Assembly: GCF_014203695.1 (NCBI RefSeq)
Contig: NZ_JACHJO010000002.1
Location: 180,672-244,671 of the forward strand
Direction: 5' to 3'
DNA from: Nocardiopsis algeriensis
GTDB lineage: Bacteria; Actinomycetota; Actinomycetes; Streptosporangiales; Streptosporangiaceae
DNA length: 64,000 bases
Below the pieces are notes generated by a model. That model ran no database searches and was not told the origin of the DNA. It saw only the letters and a list, made by a program, of their open reading frames with translations. Below are positions 16,499 to 25,462 of the stretch, piece by piece. Each line of letters begins with the position of its first letter. The first letter of the stretch is position 1. The translations under genes were made by a program, and so were the position numbers.

Positions 16499-17039
16499 GT
16501 TTGCCCTCTCTTTCCGACACGGGCGCACCCCTGTTCTCCCGGGCACGGCCGCGTGAATTACCCCATTCGTTGGATATGGCGACCAGTTTAACGGCCCTGG
16601 CGGCATCCTGTTTGCCCATGGCCCGAACTGCCGAACACGGAACCCGCCAGGAGGACAGCAAATTCCGGAACGCGGAATTACTAATTTATTTAGTAAATTC
16701 CGCCCATAACTCTGCGTCACCGGGCTCCGCCGGCCCGAAAAACCTGAACGCCCCCGGCACGGCGCCCTCCCCCGCCGCCTGACAATGAATACCACCTGCA
16801 TTGACTACGCATAGTGACAAACAGGAGACTTCCCTGAGGCCTGAGAAAAATAATTCCGATTCGAGCACGACACGGAGGGTCCGCCGCTGTACGGACGCCG
16901 GGCCCCGGAAGGAGGCCGGACGCGGAAAGCGGGTGACCAAAACCCGCGGGGCACGACACGAACCTGAAATTCCACAAACGCCCCCAAATCACTCAATCAG
17001 ACACGAGAAGAGCAAAAAGGAAAGGATTCCAGGTATCAC
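16499..17039. other. AT-rich gene-free interval with nested palindromes
   Basis: About 540 bases have clearly lower GC than their surroundings. They contain two overlapping inverted repeats: AATTCCG/CGGAATT (16661-16679) and GGAATTACTAA/TAGTAAATTCC (16674-16701). No protein-coding gene with a credible start is seen on either strand. It lies between the 5' end of the HD-GYP unit and the 3' end of rsrA, and should hold the promoter of the HD-GYP unit. Confidence 0.5.
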
Positions 17040-17077
17040 AAAAAAGTGGCGAAAGCTGGGATTCCAGCTTTCGCCAC
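17040..17077 (-). terminator. Canonical rho-independent terminator of sigR-rsrA
   Basis: A perfect 14-bp stem (17046-17059 with 17064-17077) and a 4-base loop are followed on the minus strand by six U residues. It sits 28 bases after the rsrA stop. A real U-tract is uncommon at this GC content. Confidence 0.9.
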
Positions 17078-17104
17078 CGCGCCCGGTGCTTTCGGGCGAA
17101 CTCC

Positions 17105-17398
17105 TCAGGTCGGCGCTCCCGGGAAGTCCGCGCGCGCCTCCCGGACCGCCTGCTCGCTCCTCGCCCTCGCCAGCCGGCCGAGCACCTTGTCACGCAGGTC
17201 CAGCGGGACGGGGTCGCAGCCGCAGTGCTTGGCGACGAGCTTCTTCACCGCCTCGTCCAGCCCGTACTCCTCCAGGCAGGGCGCGCACTCGTCCAGGTGC
17301 TGCCTGATCTGCTCGCAGTTGTTCTCCTCGAGCTCACCGTCGATATAGGTGTAGAGCTTCTCGAGCACCTCGCTACACGGGGTCTCCTTGTCACTCAT
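17105..17398 (-). CDS. rsrA: Mycothiol-system anti-sigma factor RsrA
   Basis: This 97-residue zinc-binding anti-sigma factor has the ZAS signature HxxxCxxC (His34, Cys38, Cys41) and the N-terminal redox cysteine Cys8. In Streptomyces RsrA holds SigR until disulfide stress oxidises these cysteines and releases zinc. Two further cysteines (CGC, 59-61) lie in the middle. ATG 17398 overlaps the sigR TGA as ATGA, so the pair is translationally coupled. A canonical terminator follows. Confidence 0.95.
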   Translation of the reverse strand: MSDKETPCSEVLEKLYTYIDGELEENNCEQIRQHLDECAPCLEEYGLDEAVKKLVAKHCGCDPVPLDLRDKVLGRLARARSEQAVREARADFPGAPT

Positions 17399-18189
17399 CG
17401 CCGTTCCCCTCGGTCCGACACGTCCTGTCCCCGTCCTCCCGCGGATGCCCCCGCGGCCGCGGCCGCACGGGAGGAAGGAAGGAATCCGCGGTCCTTCGCG
17501 TACTCCTCCAGGAGCGTCCTGAGCTGGCGGCGTCCCCGGTGGAGCCGGGACATGACGGTCCCGATGGGCGTCCCCATGATCCCGGCGACCTCCTTGTACG
17601 CGAAGCCCTCGACATCGGCGAGGTAGACCGCGATCCGGAAGTCCTCGGGGAGCTCCTGGAGCGCACGCTTGACGTCGGTGTCGGGAAGGTGTTCCAGCGC
17701 TTCCGCCTCGGCCGACTTGAGCCCCGCCGCCGTGTGCGACGCGGCCTGTGCCAGCTGCCAGTCCTCGACGTCCTCGCTGCCGGCCTGCTTCGGCTCGCGC
17801 TGCTTCTTGCGGTAAGAGTTGATGAAGGTGTTGGTGAGGATGCGGTACAGCCACGCCTTGAGGTTCGTCCCCGCCTTGAACTGGTGGAACGAACCGAACG
17901 CCTTGGCGAAGGTCTCCTGGACGAGATCCTCCGCGTCTGCGGGGTTCCGGGTCATGCGCAGCGCCGCGGAGTAGAGCTGGTCGAGGTAGGGAAGCACGTC
18001 CCTCTCGAAGCGCTCGTCCCGCTCCTCGGCTGTCTCCTGGCCCTGTTCCAAGCCTGTCGGCCTCCTCGCGCTGGTCCCGGCTGGGATGTCCGTGTCCCCA
18101 CGATACGATTCCACAGCACTGAACCGGGTACCGACGCCACGTGGTGTCGAAGGCGCTTCGTCGCGCTCAAGGCATGCGCCGATCGGCAT
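17395..18189 (-). CDS. sigR: ECF sigma factor SigR (long and short starts)
   Basis: This ECF sigma factor directs the thiol-oxidative stress response. Region 2 reads [20 protein letters not shown] and [20 protein letters not shown]; region 4 reads [19 protein letters not shown] and [14 protein letters not shown]. Two well-supported starts exist. ATG 18189 follows GGAGGAG and gives 264 residues with a 46-residue N-terminal extension. TTG 18051 follows GAGGAGG and gives the usual short form of 218 residues. A GTG at 18114 lacks such a site. S. coelicolor makes both a stable SigR and an unstable SigR' with an N-terminal extension, and this arrangement looks equivalent. It overlaps rsrA (ATGA). 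Confidence 0.92.
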   Translation of the reverse strand: MPIGACLERDEAPSTPRGVGTRFSAVESYRGDTDIPAGTSARRPTGLEQGQETAEERDERFERDVLPYLDQLYSAALRMTRNPADAEDLVQETFAKAFGSFHQFKAGTNLKAWLYRILTNTFINSYRKKQREPKQAGSEDVEDWQLAQAASHTAAGLKSAEAEALEHLPDTDVKRALQELPEDFRIAVYLADVEGFAYKEVAGIMGTPIGTVMSRLHRGRRQLRTLLEEYAKDRGFLPSSRAAAAAGASAGGRGQDVSDRGERR

Positions 18190-18253
18190 GTCTGGTGCTC
18201 CTCCTGGAGAAGTCCCTGGTGTCCGCACCGCTACCGGGCGCGGTGACGGTGAC

Positions 18254-18279
18254 AACAACCGCTCCGCCCCCCTCATTCC
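18254..18279 (-). promoter_or_regulatory. SigR-dependent promoter (GGAAT-N18-GTT)
   Basis: On the minus strand GGAAT (18279-18275) is followed by exactly 18 bases and GTT (18256-18254), the SigR consensus of streptomycetes. It lies about 65 bases upstream of the long sigR start at 18189, so it would drive stress-induced synthesis of the extended isoform. Confidence 0.75.
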
Positions 18280-18393
18280 GAGCGGGGCGGGGTTTCGCGT
18301 CCCGGCCGCGTACCTGCGCTTTTCGTCGCACCGCAGGAGGTGAGGCGCGGCAGAGTGCGGGTAGACCCTTGGAAGAACGGGAGAGGAGCGCAC

Positions 18394-19209
18394 GTGCAAC
18401 CGTCCCCGACGCCGACCACCGACCGCCCCCGGTCACCGGCGGCCCAGTTCGCCGCCCCGGACCGGCTGTCCGACTACTGGCGGTTCTACTGGGCCGTCAC
18501 CGAGGCCCAGATCGCCCGGTGGTTGCCCGAGACACCCTCGCGGCTGCTCGACCTGTCCGGCCCCGACTACCGGGGGGCGCCCCGGGCCGTGGCCGCCGGA
18601 CACGACGTGGTCGCCCTCCTGCCCTCCGCGGACCTGGCGGTGCGCCGCCCTCTGACCCTGGTCAACAGCCGCGCCTCGGTGCCCCGCCCCGCACGTCGCG
18701 GGCGGTTGCGCCACGTGGTGGGCGACTCGGCGTTCCCCCGCGTGTTCGCCTCCGAGAGCTTCGACGGGGTCCTCGCCGACAACCGCGTCCTCTCGCGCCA
18801 ACTGGCCACCGAGGAGTCCATGTCCGAGATCGCCCGCGTGCTGCGCCCCGGCGGCCGGACCCTCGTGTGCGTCGACTCCGTGGTGCTGGGCATGGCGCTG
18901 CTCGCCGAGCAGGACTGCTGGCCGGAGCTGAGCCACGCGCCGTCCGCGGACGTGCTGCTGGTGCCCTGGCCCGACGGCTCCATCACCCGCTGCTTCACCG
19001 CCGAGCAGCTCGCCGACGCCCTCTCCGACGCCGGTCTCGAACTGGAGTGGATCAAGCCGCGCACGGTACTCTCCGCCTCCACCGTGGAGATGATGCTGGC
19101 CCGCGACCCCAGGTCCATGGCACGGCTGGTCGAGATGGAGCTGCGCGCCACCGAGTCCGACGACTACGTCGGCGTCCATCTCCTGGCCAGCGCCCGCAAA
19201 CCCCTCTGA
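18394..19209 (+). CDS. SAM-dependent methyltransferase-like protein
   Basis: This 271-residue protein resembles class I methyltransferases: a post-I segment [19 protein letters not shown], an acidic position later ([14 protein letters not shown]), and [20 protein letters not shown], the typical Methyltransf_11 motif. The glycine-rich motif I is weak ([10 protein letters not shown] rather than DxGxGxG), so SAM binding is less certain than for the protein at 6942. GTG 18394 follows GAGAGGAG. It is divergent from sigR. The substrate is unknown. Confidence 0.75.
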   Translation: MQPSPTPTTDRPRSPAAQFAAPDRLSDYWRFYWAVTEAQIARWLPETPSRLLDLSGPDYRGAPRAVAAGHDVVALLPSADLAVRRPLTLVNSRASVPRPARRGRLRHVVGDSAFPRVFASESFDGVLADNRVLSRQLATEESMSEIARVLRPGGRTLVCVDSVVLGMALLAEQDCWPELSHAPSADVLLVPWPDGSITRCFTAEQLADALSDAGLELEWIKPRTVLSASTVEMMLARDPRSMARLVEMELRATESDDYVGVHLLASARKPL

Positions 19210-19235
19210 GCCGGGGTCCGGCAGCTCGGAAGGGC

Positions 19236-20087
19236 TCAGAAGAGCGTGTCCGGCTCTCCGCTCCCCGACTCGGAGAGCGGGAGCAGCAGGCCGGGACCGT
19301 TGTTCTTGATGCTGTTGACGTCGGTGGAGACCTCGTCGGCCCGCAGCAGCTCCGCGGGGGTGTCCTCCAGCAGGAGAGCCAGTTCGTCAGGGCCTGCGGC
19401 GGGGTCCAGCCACCGCGCCCAGTCCTGCGGGGGCACGACGACGGGCATGCGCTCGTGGATGTGGGAGAGCTCGGGCGCGGCCTCGGTGGTGACGACGGCG
19501 CAGCTCCACACCCAGGCGCCCGGGTCGTTCGCGTCGGCCTCGGGGTCGCGCCAGCGCTCGAAGATCCCCGCCAGGGCCAGGGGCTCGCCACCGCTGTACC
19601 GGACGGACCAGGGCTTCTTGTCGGCCTTGGCCTTGCGCCTGCGGTGGTGGGGGTCGGTGGCGGGCGAGGTGCTGGGTTCCGCGCTGCCGTCCTTGCCGAT
19701 CAGTTGCCACTCGTAGTAGGCGTCGGCGGGCAGCAGGCAGCGGCGGCGCCGGAAGGCCGTGCGGAAGGAGGGCTTGTCGGCGATCGTCTCGCTGCGGGCG
19801 TTGATCATCCGGTAGCCGACGTTGCGGTCCTTGGCCCAGGACGGGATCAGGCCCCAGCGCAGGGTGTGCAGGGACCGGGGCCCGGGCGGCCCCGGCTCGG
19901 CCGCCTGCGGCGGCGGGCCGAGCACCGCGTACACGCTCCGGCCGGGCGAGATGTTGTAGTCCGGCTCCAGCTCCTCCAGCGGCGGCCAGGCCCGGGGGTC
20001 GACGTCCCCGGGCAGGGCCTCCTCGGGCAGGCCGAAGGCGAGCCGGAGCTGGTGCACGTTCCTGGACTGGGCATAGCGACCGCACAT
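19236..20087 (-). CDS. SOS response-associated peptidase (SRAP, YedK/HMCES-like)
   Basis: This 283-residue SRAP protein has all catalytic features: Cys2 directly after Met (MCGRY), which forms a thiazolidine link to abasic sites in single-stranded DNA, Asn in INARSET, and His in HERMPV. The WGLIPSWAKD and PADAYYEW motifs are also conserved. A hydrophilic insert (about 145-175, H/K/R-rich) extends it relative to YedK (about 220 residues). It should protect abasic sites at replication forks. The mycobacterial homologue also lies in the whiB1-sigH region. Confidence 0.93.
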   Translation of the reverse strand: MCGRYAQSRNVHQLRLAFGLPEEALPGDVDPRAWPPLEELEPDYNISPGRSVYAVLGPPPQAAEPGPPGPRSLHTLRWGLIPSWAKDRNVGYRMINARSETIADKPSFRTAFRRRRCLLPADAYYEWQLIGKDGSAEPSTSPATDPHHRRRKAKADKKPWSVRYSGGEPLALAGIFERWRDPEADANDPGAWVWSCAVVTTEAAPELSHIHERMPVVVPPQDWARWLDPAAGPDELALLLEDTPAELLRADEVSTDVNSIKNNGPGLLLPLSESGSGEPDTLF

Positions 20088-20117
20088 GTGTCCGATCCTA
20101 CGGTCCCCCGCTCCCGA

Positions 20118-21086
20118 TCACACGGGAGCGCCTTCCCTCCCCGCGGCGCCGCCGGGGACCCGGGAGCGCCGTGCCCGGACCACTCCGGCCAGGACCGCCA
20201 GGGCACCCAGCGGGCCCAGCACCGCCGGCGCCCGGTCCCGCAGGGTGGCCAGCAGGAACGAGCGGACACGCGCGTGCTCGGCCAGCACCACGACCTGGCC
20301 CTCGGCCAGGGAGAACTCGGCGTGGAGCAGGTCGATCTCCTCCCCCTCCGTCCGGGGGCGCATGGTCTCGTGGCGCTCCTCCGCGATGTCGACGACCGCG
20401 CCGCTGACCGGCTCGACCCAGTACGTGCGCACCACCCGCAGCCACCGGGCCGCGCTGACGGTTCCCTCCGCCCCCGGTGTGAAGAGCGACGCGGGCACCT
20501 GCCGGGCGGACCCGGGCACCTGGGTGGCGTCGATCGTCTGCGTGTAGCGGCGCACCTCGATCCCGGCGACCTCCTCCGTGCCCTGGAACTCCATGGGCGG
20601 GGCGGAGCGCACCTCGGCGTCGTAGAAGGGGTGGTCCCCCTCGGGGGCGCCGACGGGCCAGGAGAACACCAGGCCCGCCTGGCGGACCGCGCGGTCCCCG
20701 TCGACGTGCTCGCCGCAGCAGTTCACCGCCCGTCCGGTCCGCCTGTCCACGATGACCCGGCGGCTCCAGTGGTCGAGCACCCCCTCGTCCGTGCTGGTGG
20801 CGACCGAGGTCTCCCACGCCGACCAGTCGCCTCCGTGGGGGGTGGCGTCCACCCGGGTGGTGCGGACGACGCGGGCAGCCTGCCGCCACTCCCAGGTGGA
20901 GGTGTCGAGGTAGCCGGCGTCCTCCGCCACCAGGGAGATCTCGAACTGCTCCTCGGCGGGCAGCAGGGCGACTCGCTCGTAGACGTGGAGCGGCAGCAGC
21001 ACGGCCAGGGTCAGCAGGAAGGCGCCCGCGGCCAGGAGGATCGTGCCCCCCGGCAGGGGGCCGCGCACACCGGGTACCGCGGTCAT
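20118..21086 (-). CDS. DUF3068 (PorA family-like) membrane-anchored protein
   Basis: This 322-residue protein has an N-terminal transmembrane helix (about 15-35), a large extracytoplasmic domain with a CC pair (VNCCGEH), and a C-terminal helix (about 285-305). It matches DUF3068, which in corynebacteria has been annotated as porin PorA family. ATG 21086 follows GAGGAGG and overlaps the stop of the upstream AftD-like gene (ATGA). It is the last gene of the envelope-glycan operon. Function in a non-mycolate actinomycete is unknown. Confidence 0.8.
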   Translation of the reverse strand: MTAVPGVRGPLPGGTILLAAGAFLLTLAVLLPLHVYERVALLPAEEQFEISLVAEDAGYLDTSTWEWRQAARVVRTTRVDATPHGGDWSAWETSVATSTDEGVLDHWSRRVIVDRRTGRAVNCCGEHVDGDRAVRQAGLVFSWPVGAPEGDHPFYDAEVRSAPPMEFQGTEEVAGIEVRRYTQTIDATQVPGSARQVPASLFTPGAEGTVSAARWLRVVRTYWVEPVSGAVVDIAEERHETMRPRTEGEEIDLLHAEFSLAEGQVVVLAEHARVRSFLLATLRDRAPAVLGPLGALAVLAGVVRARRSRVPGGAAGREGAPV

Positions 21087-24000
21087 GCCCGCACCTCCTC
21101 GGGATCGCTCTCCTCCGTGCCTTCGCCGGGACGCGGGCCCGGCCACTCGGACCGTGCGGCCGTGCGGGCCGCGGCCGCGGCGCGCACGGCCGCGGGGTGC
21201 TCGTCGGCGCGCCCCTCGGCGTCCGGCTGCCCCAGGGCCAGGATCAGCCTGGCCAGCGCGGGCAGGCACAGCAGCTGGGCGACCCAGTCGCGCAGCGGCC
21301 CGCCGAGCAGCTCGGTGACGTCGTGGAAGGGCATGTACAGCGACAGGTGGGTGCCCACCGCCGCCGACAGGCCCGCCAGCCCCAGCGACACCGCGACCGG
21401 CCACGGGCCCGCCGCACGGCGCAGGAGCCGCCCGCCCAGGGAGGGGCTGCCCGGCCTGGCGTGGCGGAGGCGGCGGGGGGCGCGACGGCCCATCCACCAC
21501 ATGCACAGCAGGAGGGCCGCCACCAGGGCCGCGCCGACCCCTCCGGCGACCCACACCCCGTAGGCCAGACCCAGCAGGAGGAGCACCCACCGGTGCAGCC
21601 GTGCCGCACCGACGCCCGGCAGGGAGCGGCCGCCGCGTTCGAGGGTGCCGCGCAGGCGGGACGGCCACAGGGCGAGCAGCACCAGCAGCCCGGCGAGTCC
21701 GGCGCCCGCGGCCAGGGCCTGGTGGTAGGCCGCGTCGGGGGCGTAGGTGAGCGTGACGGTGCCCGAGCTCCCGGCGGGGAGGACCCAGGCCTGTTTCCAG
21801 CCCTCCAGGCGGACCGGGGCCAAGGGCTCCTCCGAGCCCTCGACGCGGGCCTCCCACCCCTCGTTGAAGTTCTCGTTGACCACGAGGTAGCTGTCCTCGT
21901 CCACCGCGGCGATGTCGAAGCGGCGCTCGCCGGCACCCCAGCCGTGCACCTCCTCGGGCCCGGTCATGGAGACCTCGGCGCGGTCGGCGATCGACGCCCC
22001 CGACTCCACGACCGCCGAGCGCACCTCGTAGCGGTTGCCCGGGTCGACGACGATCCGGTTCTCGCCCTCGACCAGGTCGAACTCGGTGCAGCTCTCGTAG
22101 CGCAGCGGCTTTCCGGTCATCTGGTCGGAGAGCCTGCCGCCGCTGATACGGGTCTCCACCCTCTCCCCGTTGACCCTCAGGGTGGGGCCCAGGCCGCAGG
22201 CGGTGGAGGCGTCACCCTCGGGCAGCGGGTCCACCGGGTCGACACCGGGCAGGGTGACGGTGCCGATCTCCAGGGCCTGGCCCTCGGGCCGCTCGAAGGT
22301 CAGGCGCAGCGAGTCCGCGCGCAGGGGGGCGAAGCCGACCCGGCCGCTTCCGTCCAGCCAGCCCTCGCGGACGGTGTCGCCGCCCTCCACGGTGACCTTG
22401 ATGGGCCGTAGGACGCTGTCCGCCCTGGGGAACTCGACCTCCAGGTGGTCGAGGGTGACGGTCTGCCCCAGGTCGATGTCGAGCCAGGGGTTCTTCTCCT
22501 CGGGGTCGGGGTACCAGACCGTGCTCTCGTCGTCGTCCAGGGCGCTGCGGCCCATGGCCGCCGGGTGCTGCACCGCGGTGGAGGAGGAGGTGACGTGCGG
22601 AAGGGAGCCGGCGCGGTTGGCGGCGTTCTCCGCCTCGCGCGGGTCGGTGAGCACGACCTCGCCCGTCACGCTGTGCGGGTAGGAGGCGGAGTCGGCCGAC
22701 AGCTCGAAGATGCGGTCCAGCCGGTGGGCGTCCTCTCCCTGCACCTCCAGTTCGGTGTTGCACACCCACACGTGGGAGCCCTCCATGCACCCGGGCGCGG
22801 AGCCGCTGGAACCGGTGAACAGCAGGGTCGCGGTGTCGGTGGCGCCGGCCACCCGCAGGGTCCGCGCGGGTTCCGTCCCGGGGACGGAGATCGAGGCGAT
22901 CCCCACCCTGGTCCCGAAGCGGAACTCCGGCTCCCACGCGAGCTCGTCCACCCGGATCCGCAGGGAGGTGGTGGCGCCCGGCGGGGTCATGAGCTCCTGC
23001 GGCTCGTCGGTCAGGGCGACGGGTACCTCGACCTCGCCGGTGTCGGTGGCGACGGTGACGCGCGAGGGCGGCGGGTCGTCGGCGAACTGCTCGAAGGCGA
23101 CGCTCAGTCCGCTGACGTCCTGGGGCTCCGTGAACTCGACCTCGATCCACTCCCCCAGCGCACCGGTGAAGGCGCTGGAGCGCCAGGAGGTGGTCAGGTC
23201 GTCGTCGAGGGCGGCGTGCGGTGCGTGCCCGGGGTCGCGGTAGGCGGCGTTGGCGTCGGCACCGCTCTCCGAGGAGGAGGCCCGCACCGACGCGATGCCG
23301 ATGTCCTCGGCGTAGGAGACGTAGTTCTCCCAGGCGGGGTCCATGATGTCGGGGGCGGGGACGTCGCGCTCGTACTCCTCGTCCTCGGTGAGGGTGGCCG
23401 ACACGTTGCGGCGCACGTCGGGGTAGACGACCTCGCGGCGGCGGACGGTGTCGGTGACGACGGTGTCCTCGGCGGCGATGCCCTCCGCGCCCGGGTCGTC
23501 GCCCAGCAGCACGGGGCGGTCGTCGGTGATCAGGCCCTGTTCGGCCAGGTGGAGGAGCGACTCGGGTCCACCGGTGACCCGCACGGCCTCATCGGCGGGC
23601 ACCGTGCCGACCACCGGGGCGGGGTCCTCCAGCTCGTAGACGGTGAGCGACCGGTAGGGCTGGTCGTACCACTGGGAGGCGGACCGGTGGTCCAGGGAAC
23701 CGACGACGGGCCCGAACTCGGCGGCCTCCGTGATCCCCGGCGAGTTCCGCAGTGCCTGGTGGACGCGGGCGGGCCAGCCGCCGTTGTTGCCGACGCGCTG
23801 CAGGTCGTTGCGGACGATCAGGTGGGTGACGCCCATGCGTGCGAGGGTGTCGGCGAGCCCTTCCGAACCGCGTCCCGAGGAGACGCGCTGGTCGATCTCG
23901 TGGGTGAGCCGGGAGACGCCGGCCGAGCCCCAGGGGATGATCTGGTGGTTGGTCCAGGCGCCCGACATCAGCGGTTGCAGGGGCTCGTCCAGGGGGCGCC

Positions 24001-25462
24001 CCCACTGGTACTCACCGCGTCCCGAACCGGGCACGGCCATGGTCATGCCGCGCTCGTCGGAGTGCTTCTCCAGCCATGCGACGGCCTCGTACCAGTGGCC
24101 GGGCAGGGAGGCGAACCCGCCGGCGGGGGCGATGCCGACGGTGGCGACGGGGACGAGGGTCACCAGGAAGACGGCCGCGCACGCCGCGGACAGGGAGCGC
24201 CGCAGCCGTCCGGAGACGGGCCGCCCCGTGCGATCGGCCCGGTCCCGGGCCACCACCACGGGCAGGTGGGCCAGTCCGAGCACCACGGGCAGGCGGACCA
24301 GCGCGTCGAACTTGTGCACGTTGCGGAAGGGAGCGAGGGTCCCGTCCAGCAGTTCGCGCACGGCCGGGGCGAAGGGACCGGTCATGTCGCCGGTGTGGCC
24401 CGCGACGAGGATCGCGGTGCCCACGAGCAGCGACGAGACGAGGAAGAGCCGCTCGGGTGTGCGCCGGTTGACCAGCCCCGCCAGGCCGAGCCCGGCGACC
24501 AGCGCGGTGGCCGCGATCAGCCACGGGGTGGTCGAGAGCTCCGCGCCCGCGGGCAGGGCCGTGTTGCCCTGGTCGGGCAGGAAGCCCATCCAGTTGGAGG
24601 TCCCGCGCAGGGTGTTGACCAGCGAGGTCACGCTCGTCGTGACGGCGGCGTCCTCGGTGTAGGGCATGAACGACCACACGTACCGCGACATGAGGAGCAG
24701 CGGCGCGATGTACCAGAAGGAGGCCAGCACGAGGGCGAGCAGCCACCAGGCGAGGAGGCTCCACTTGCGGCGGCCGTGGGCACGGGTGATCAGGTACAGG
24801 CCGGGTACGACGAGGACGGCCAGCTCCGAGGCGGCGTTGGTGCCCCCGCAGAACAGGAACGCCAGGCCGGAGAGCATCGCCATCCGCGCGGGCGGATATC
24901 CGCGCCGGCTGCCCAGGACCAGCGGGAGCAGGATCCACGGCATGAGCAGCATCGGCTGCAGTTCGGCCGAGTTGTACGACAGCAGCGTCAGCACGCGCGG
25001 CGCCAGGGCGTAGGCGACGCCCGCGAGGATGCGGGTGTTGACGGTGCCGATGTCCAGGGCCTGGGCGACCTTGTAGACACCGGTGAAGGCGGCGATGAGC
25101 AGCACCGCCATCCACACCCGCTGGACGAGCCAGTCGGGCATGCCGAGCACGTCGAACAGCAGGAAGAAGGGCCCGTTGGGAAAGAAGTACCCGTAGGCCT
25201 GGTTCTGGATCTGCCCGAAGTAGGAGGCGTCCCACATGTGCAGGGCGCGCTCCAGGAACCCCTGCGGGTTGGCCGTCAGGTCGAGCTTGGTGTCGCTGAC
25301 GACGTTGCCGGGGTCGATACTCGCCGCCAGCGCTCCCAGTAGCAGACACACCGCCAGGACCTTGAGCCGCGTCAGCAGCCCCGTGTCCGTCGTACCGCCG
25401 GGGGCGGACGGTGCTCTGGAATCCTCCGGTTCGCGCCTGGCGGTGGATTCCGCCGAGTTCAC
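21083..25462 (-). CDS. Giant AftD-like arabinofuranosyltransferase family protein
   Basis: This 1459-residue protein has an N-terminal GT-C-type polytopic region (about 30-470, with MWDASYFGQIQNQAYGYFF and EDAAVTTSVTSLVNTLRGTS), a very large extracytoplasmic part with two F5/8-type discoidin-like modules (AALDDDLTTSWRS and SALDDDESTVWYPD are the hallmark turns) and a C-terminal hydrophobic region. It matches AftD/DUF3367, which in mycobacteria adds arabinofuranose in arabinogalactan and lipoarabinomannan. GTG 25462 overlaps the GT4 stop (GTGA); the open frame extends 38 codons further up but without support. Donor and acceptor here are unknown. Confidence 0.85.
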   Translation of the reverse strand: MNSAESTARREPEDSRAPSAPGGTTDTGLLTRLKVLAVCLLLGALAASIDPGNVVSDTKLDLTANPQGFLERALHMWDASYFGQIQNQAYGYFFPNGPFFLLFDVLGMPDWLVQRVWMAVLLIAAFTGVYKVAQALDIGTVNTRILAGVAYALAPRVLTLLSYNSAELQPMLLMPWILLPLVLGSRRGYPPARMAMLSGLAFLFCGGTNAASELAVLVVPGLYLITRAHGRRKWSLLAWWLLALVLASFWYIAPLLLMSRYVWSFMPYTEDAAVTTSVTSLVNTLRGTSNWMGFLPDQGNTALPAGAELSTTPWLIAATALVAGLGLAGLVNRRTPERLFLVSSLLVGTAILVAGHTGDMTGPFAPAVRELLDGTLAPFRNVHKFDALVRLPVVLGLAHLPVVVARDRADRTGRPVSGRLRRSLSAACAAVFLVTLVPVATVGIAPAGGFASLPGHWYEAVAWLEKHSDERGMTMAVPGSGRGEYQWGRPLDEPLQPLMSGAWTNHQIIPWGSAGVSRLTHEIDQRVSSGRGSEGLADTLARMGVTHLIVRNDLQRVGNNGGWPARVHQALRNSPGITEAAEFGPVVGSLDHRSASQWYDQPYRSLTVYELEDPAPVVGTVPADEAVRVTGGPESLLHLAEQGLITDDRPVLLGDDPGAEGIAAEDTVVTDTVRRREVVYPDVRRNVSATLTEDEEYERDVPAPDIMDPAWENYVSYAEDIGIASVRASSSESGADANAAYRDPGHAPHAALDDDLTTSWRSSAFTGALGEWIEVEFTEPQDVSGLSVAFEQFADDPPPSRVTVATDTGEVEVPVALTDEPQELMTPPGATTSLRIRVDELAWEPEFRFGTRVGIASISVPGTEPARTLRVAGATDTATLLFTGSSGSAPGCMEGSHVWVCNTELEVQGEDAHRLDRIFELSADSASYPHSVTGEVVLTDPREAENAANRAGSLPHVTSSSTAVQHPAAMGRSALDDDESTVWYPDPEEKNPWLDIDLGQTVTLDHLEVEFPRADSVLRPIKVTVEGGDTVREGWLDGSGRVGFAPLRADSLRLTFERPEGQALEIGTVTLPGVDPVDPLPEGDASTACGLGPTLRVNGERVETRISGGRLSDQMTGKPLRYESCTEFDLVEGENRIVVDPGNRYEVRSAVVESGASIADRAEVSMTGPEEVHGWGAGERRFDIAAVDEDSYLVVNENFNEGWEARVEGSEEPLAPVRLEGWKQAWVLPAGSSGTVTLTYAPDAAYHQALAAGAGLAGLLVLLALWPSRLRGTLERGGRSLPGVGAARLHRWVLLLLGLAYGVWVAGGVGAALVAALLLCMWWMGRRAPRRLRHARPGSPSLGGRLLRRAAGPWPVAVSLGLAGLSAAVGTHLSLYMPFHDVTELLGGPLRDWVAQLLCLPALARLILALGQPDAEGRADEHPAAVRAAAAARTAARSEWPGPRPGEGTEESDPEEVRA

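Noticed and set aside
16801-17307. Possible basic protein on the plus strand
   Set aside because: It begins at a weak TTG, runs through the sigR-rsrA terminator and into rsrA antisense, and has no conserved-looking motif.
22445-25342. Long plus-strand frame opposite the AftD-like gene
   Set aside because: It has the same composition artefact, no ribosome-binding site and no recognisable domain.
21083-25462. AftD-like gene taken as proof of arabinogalactan synthesis
   Set aside because: None of the other arabinogalactan genes is in the window and the family also occurs in non-mycolate actinomycetes, so only the family is claimed.
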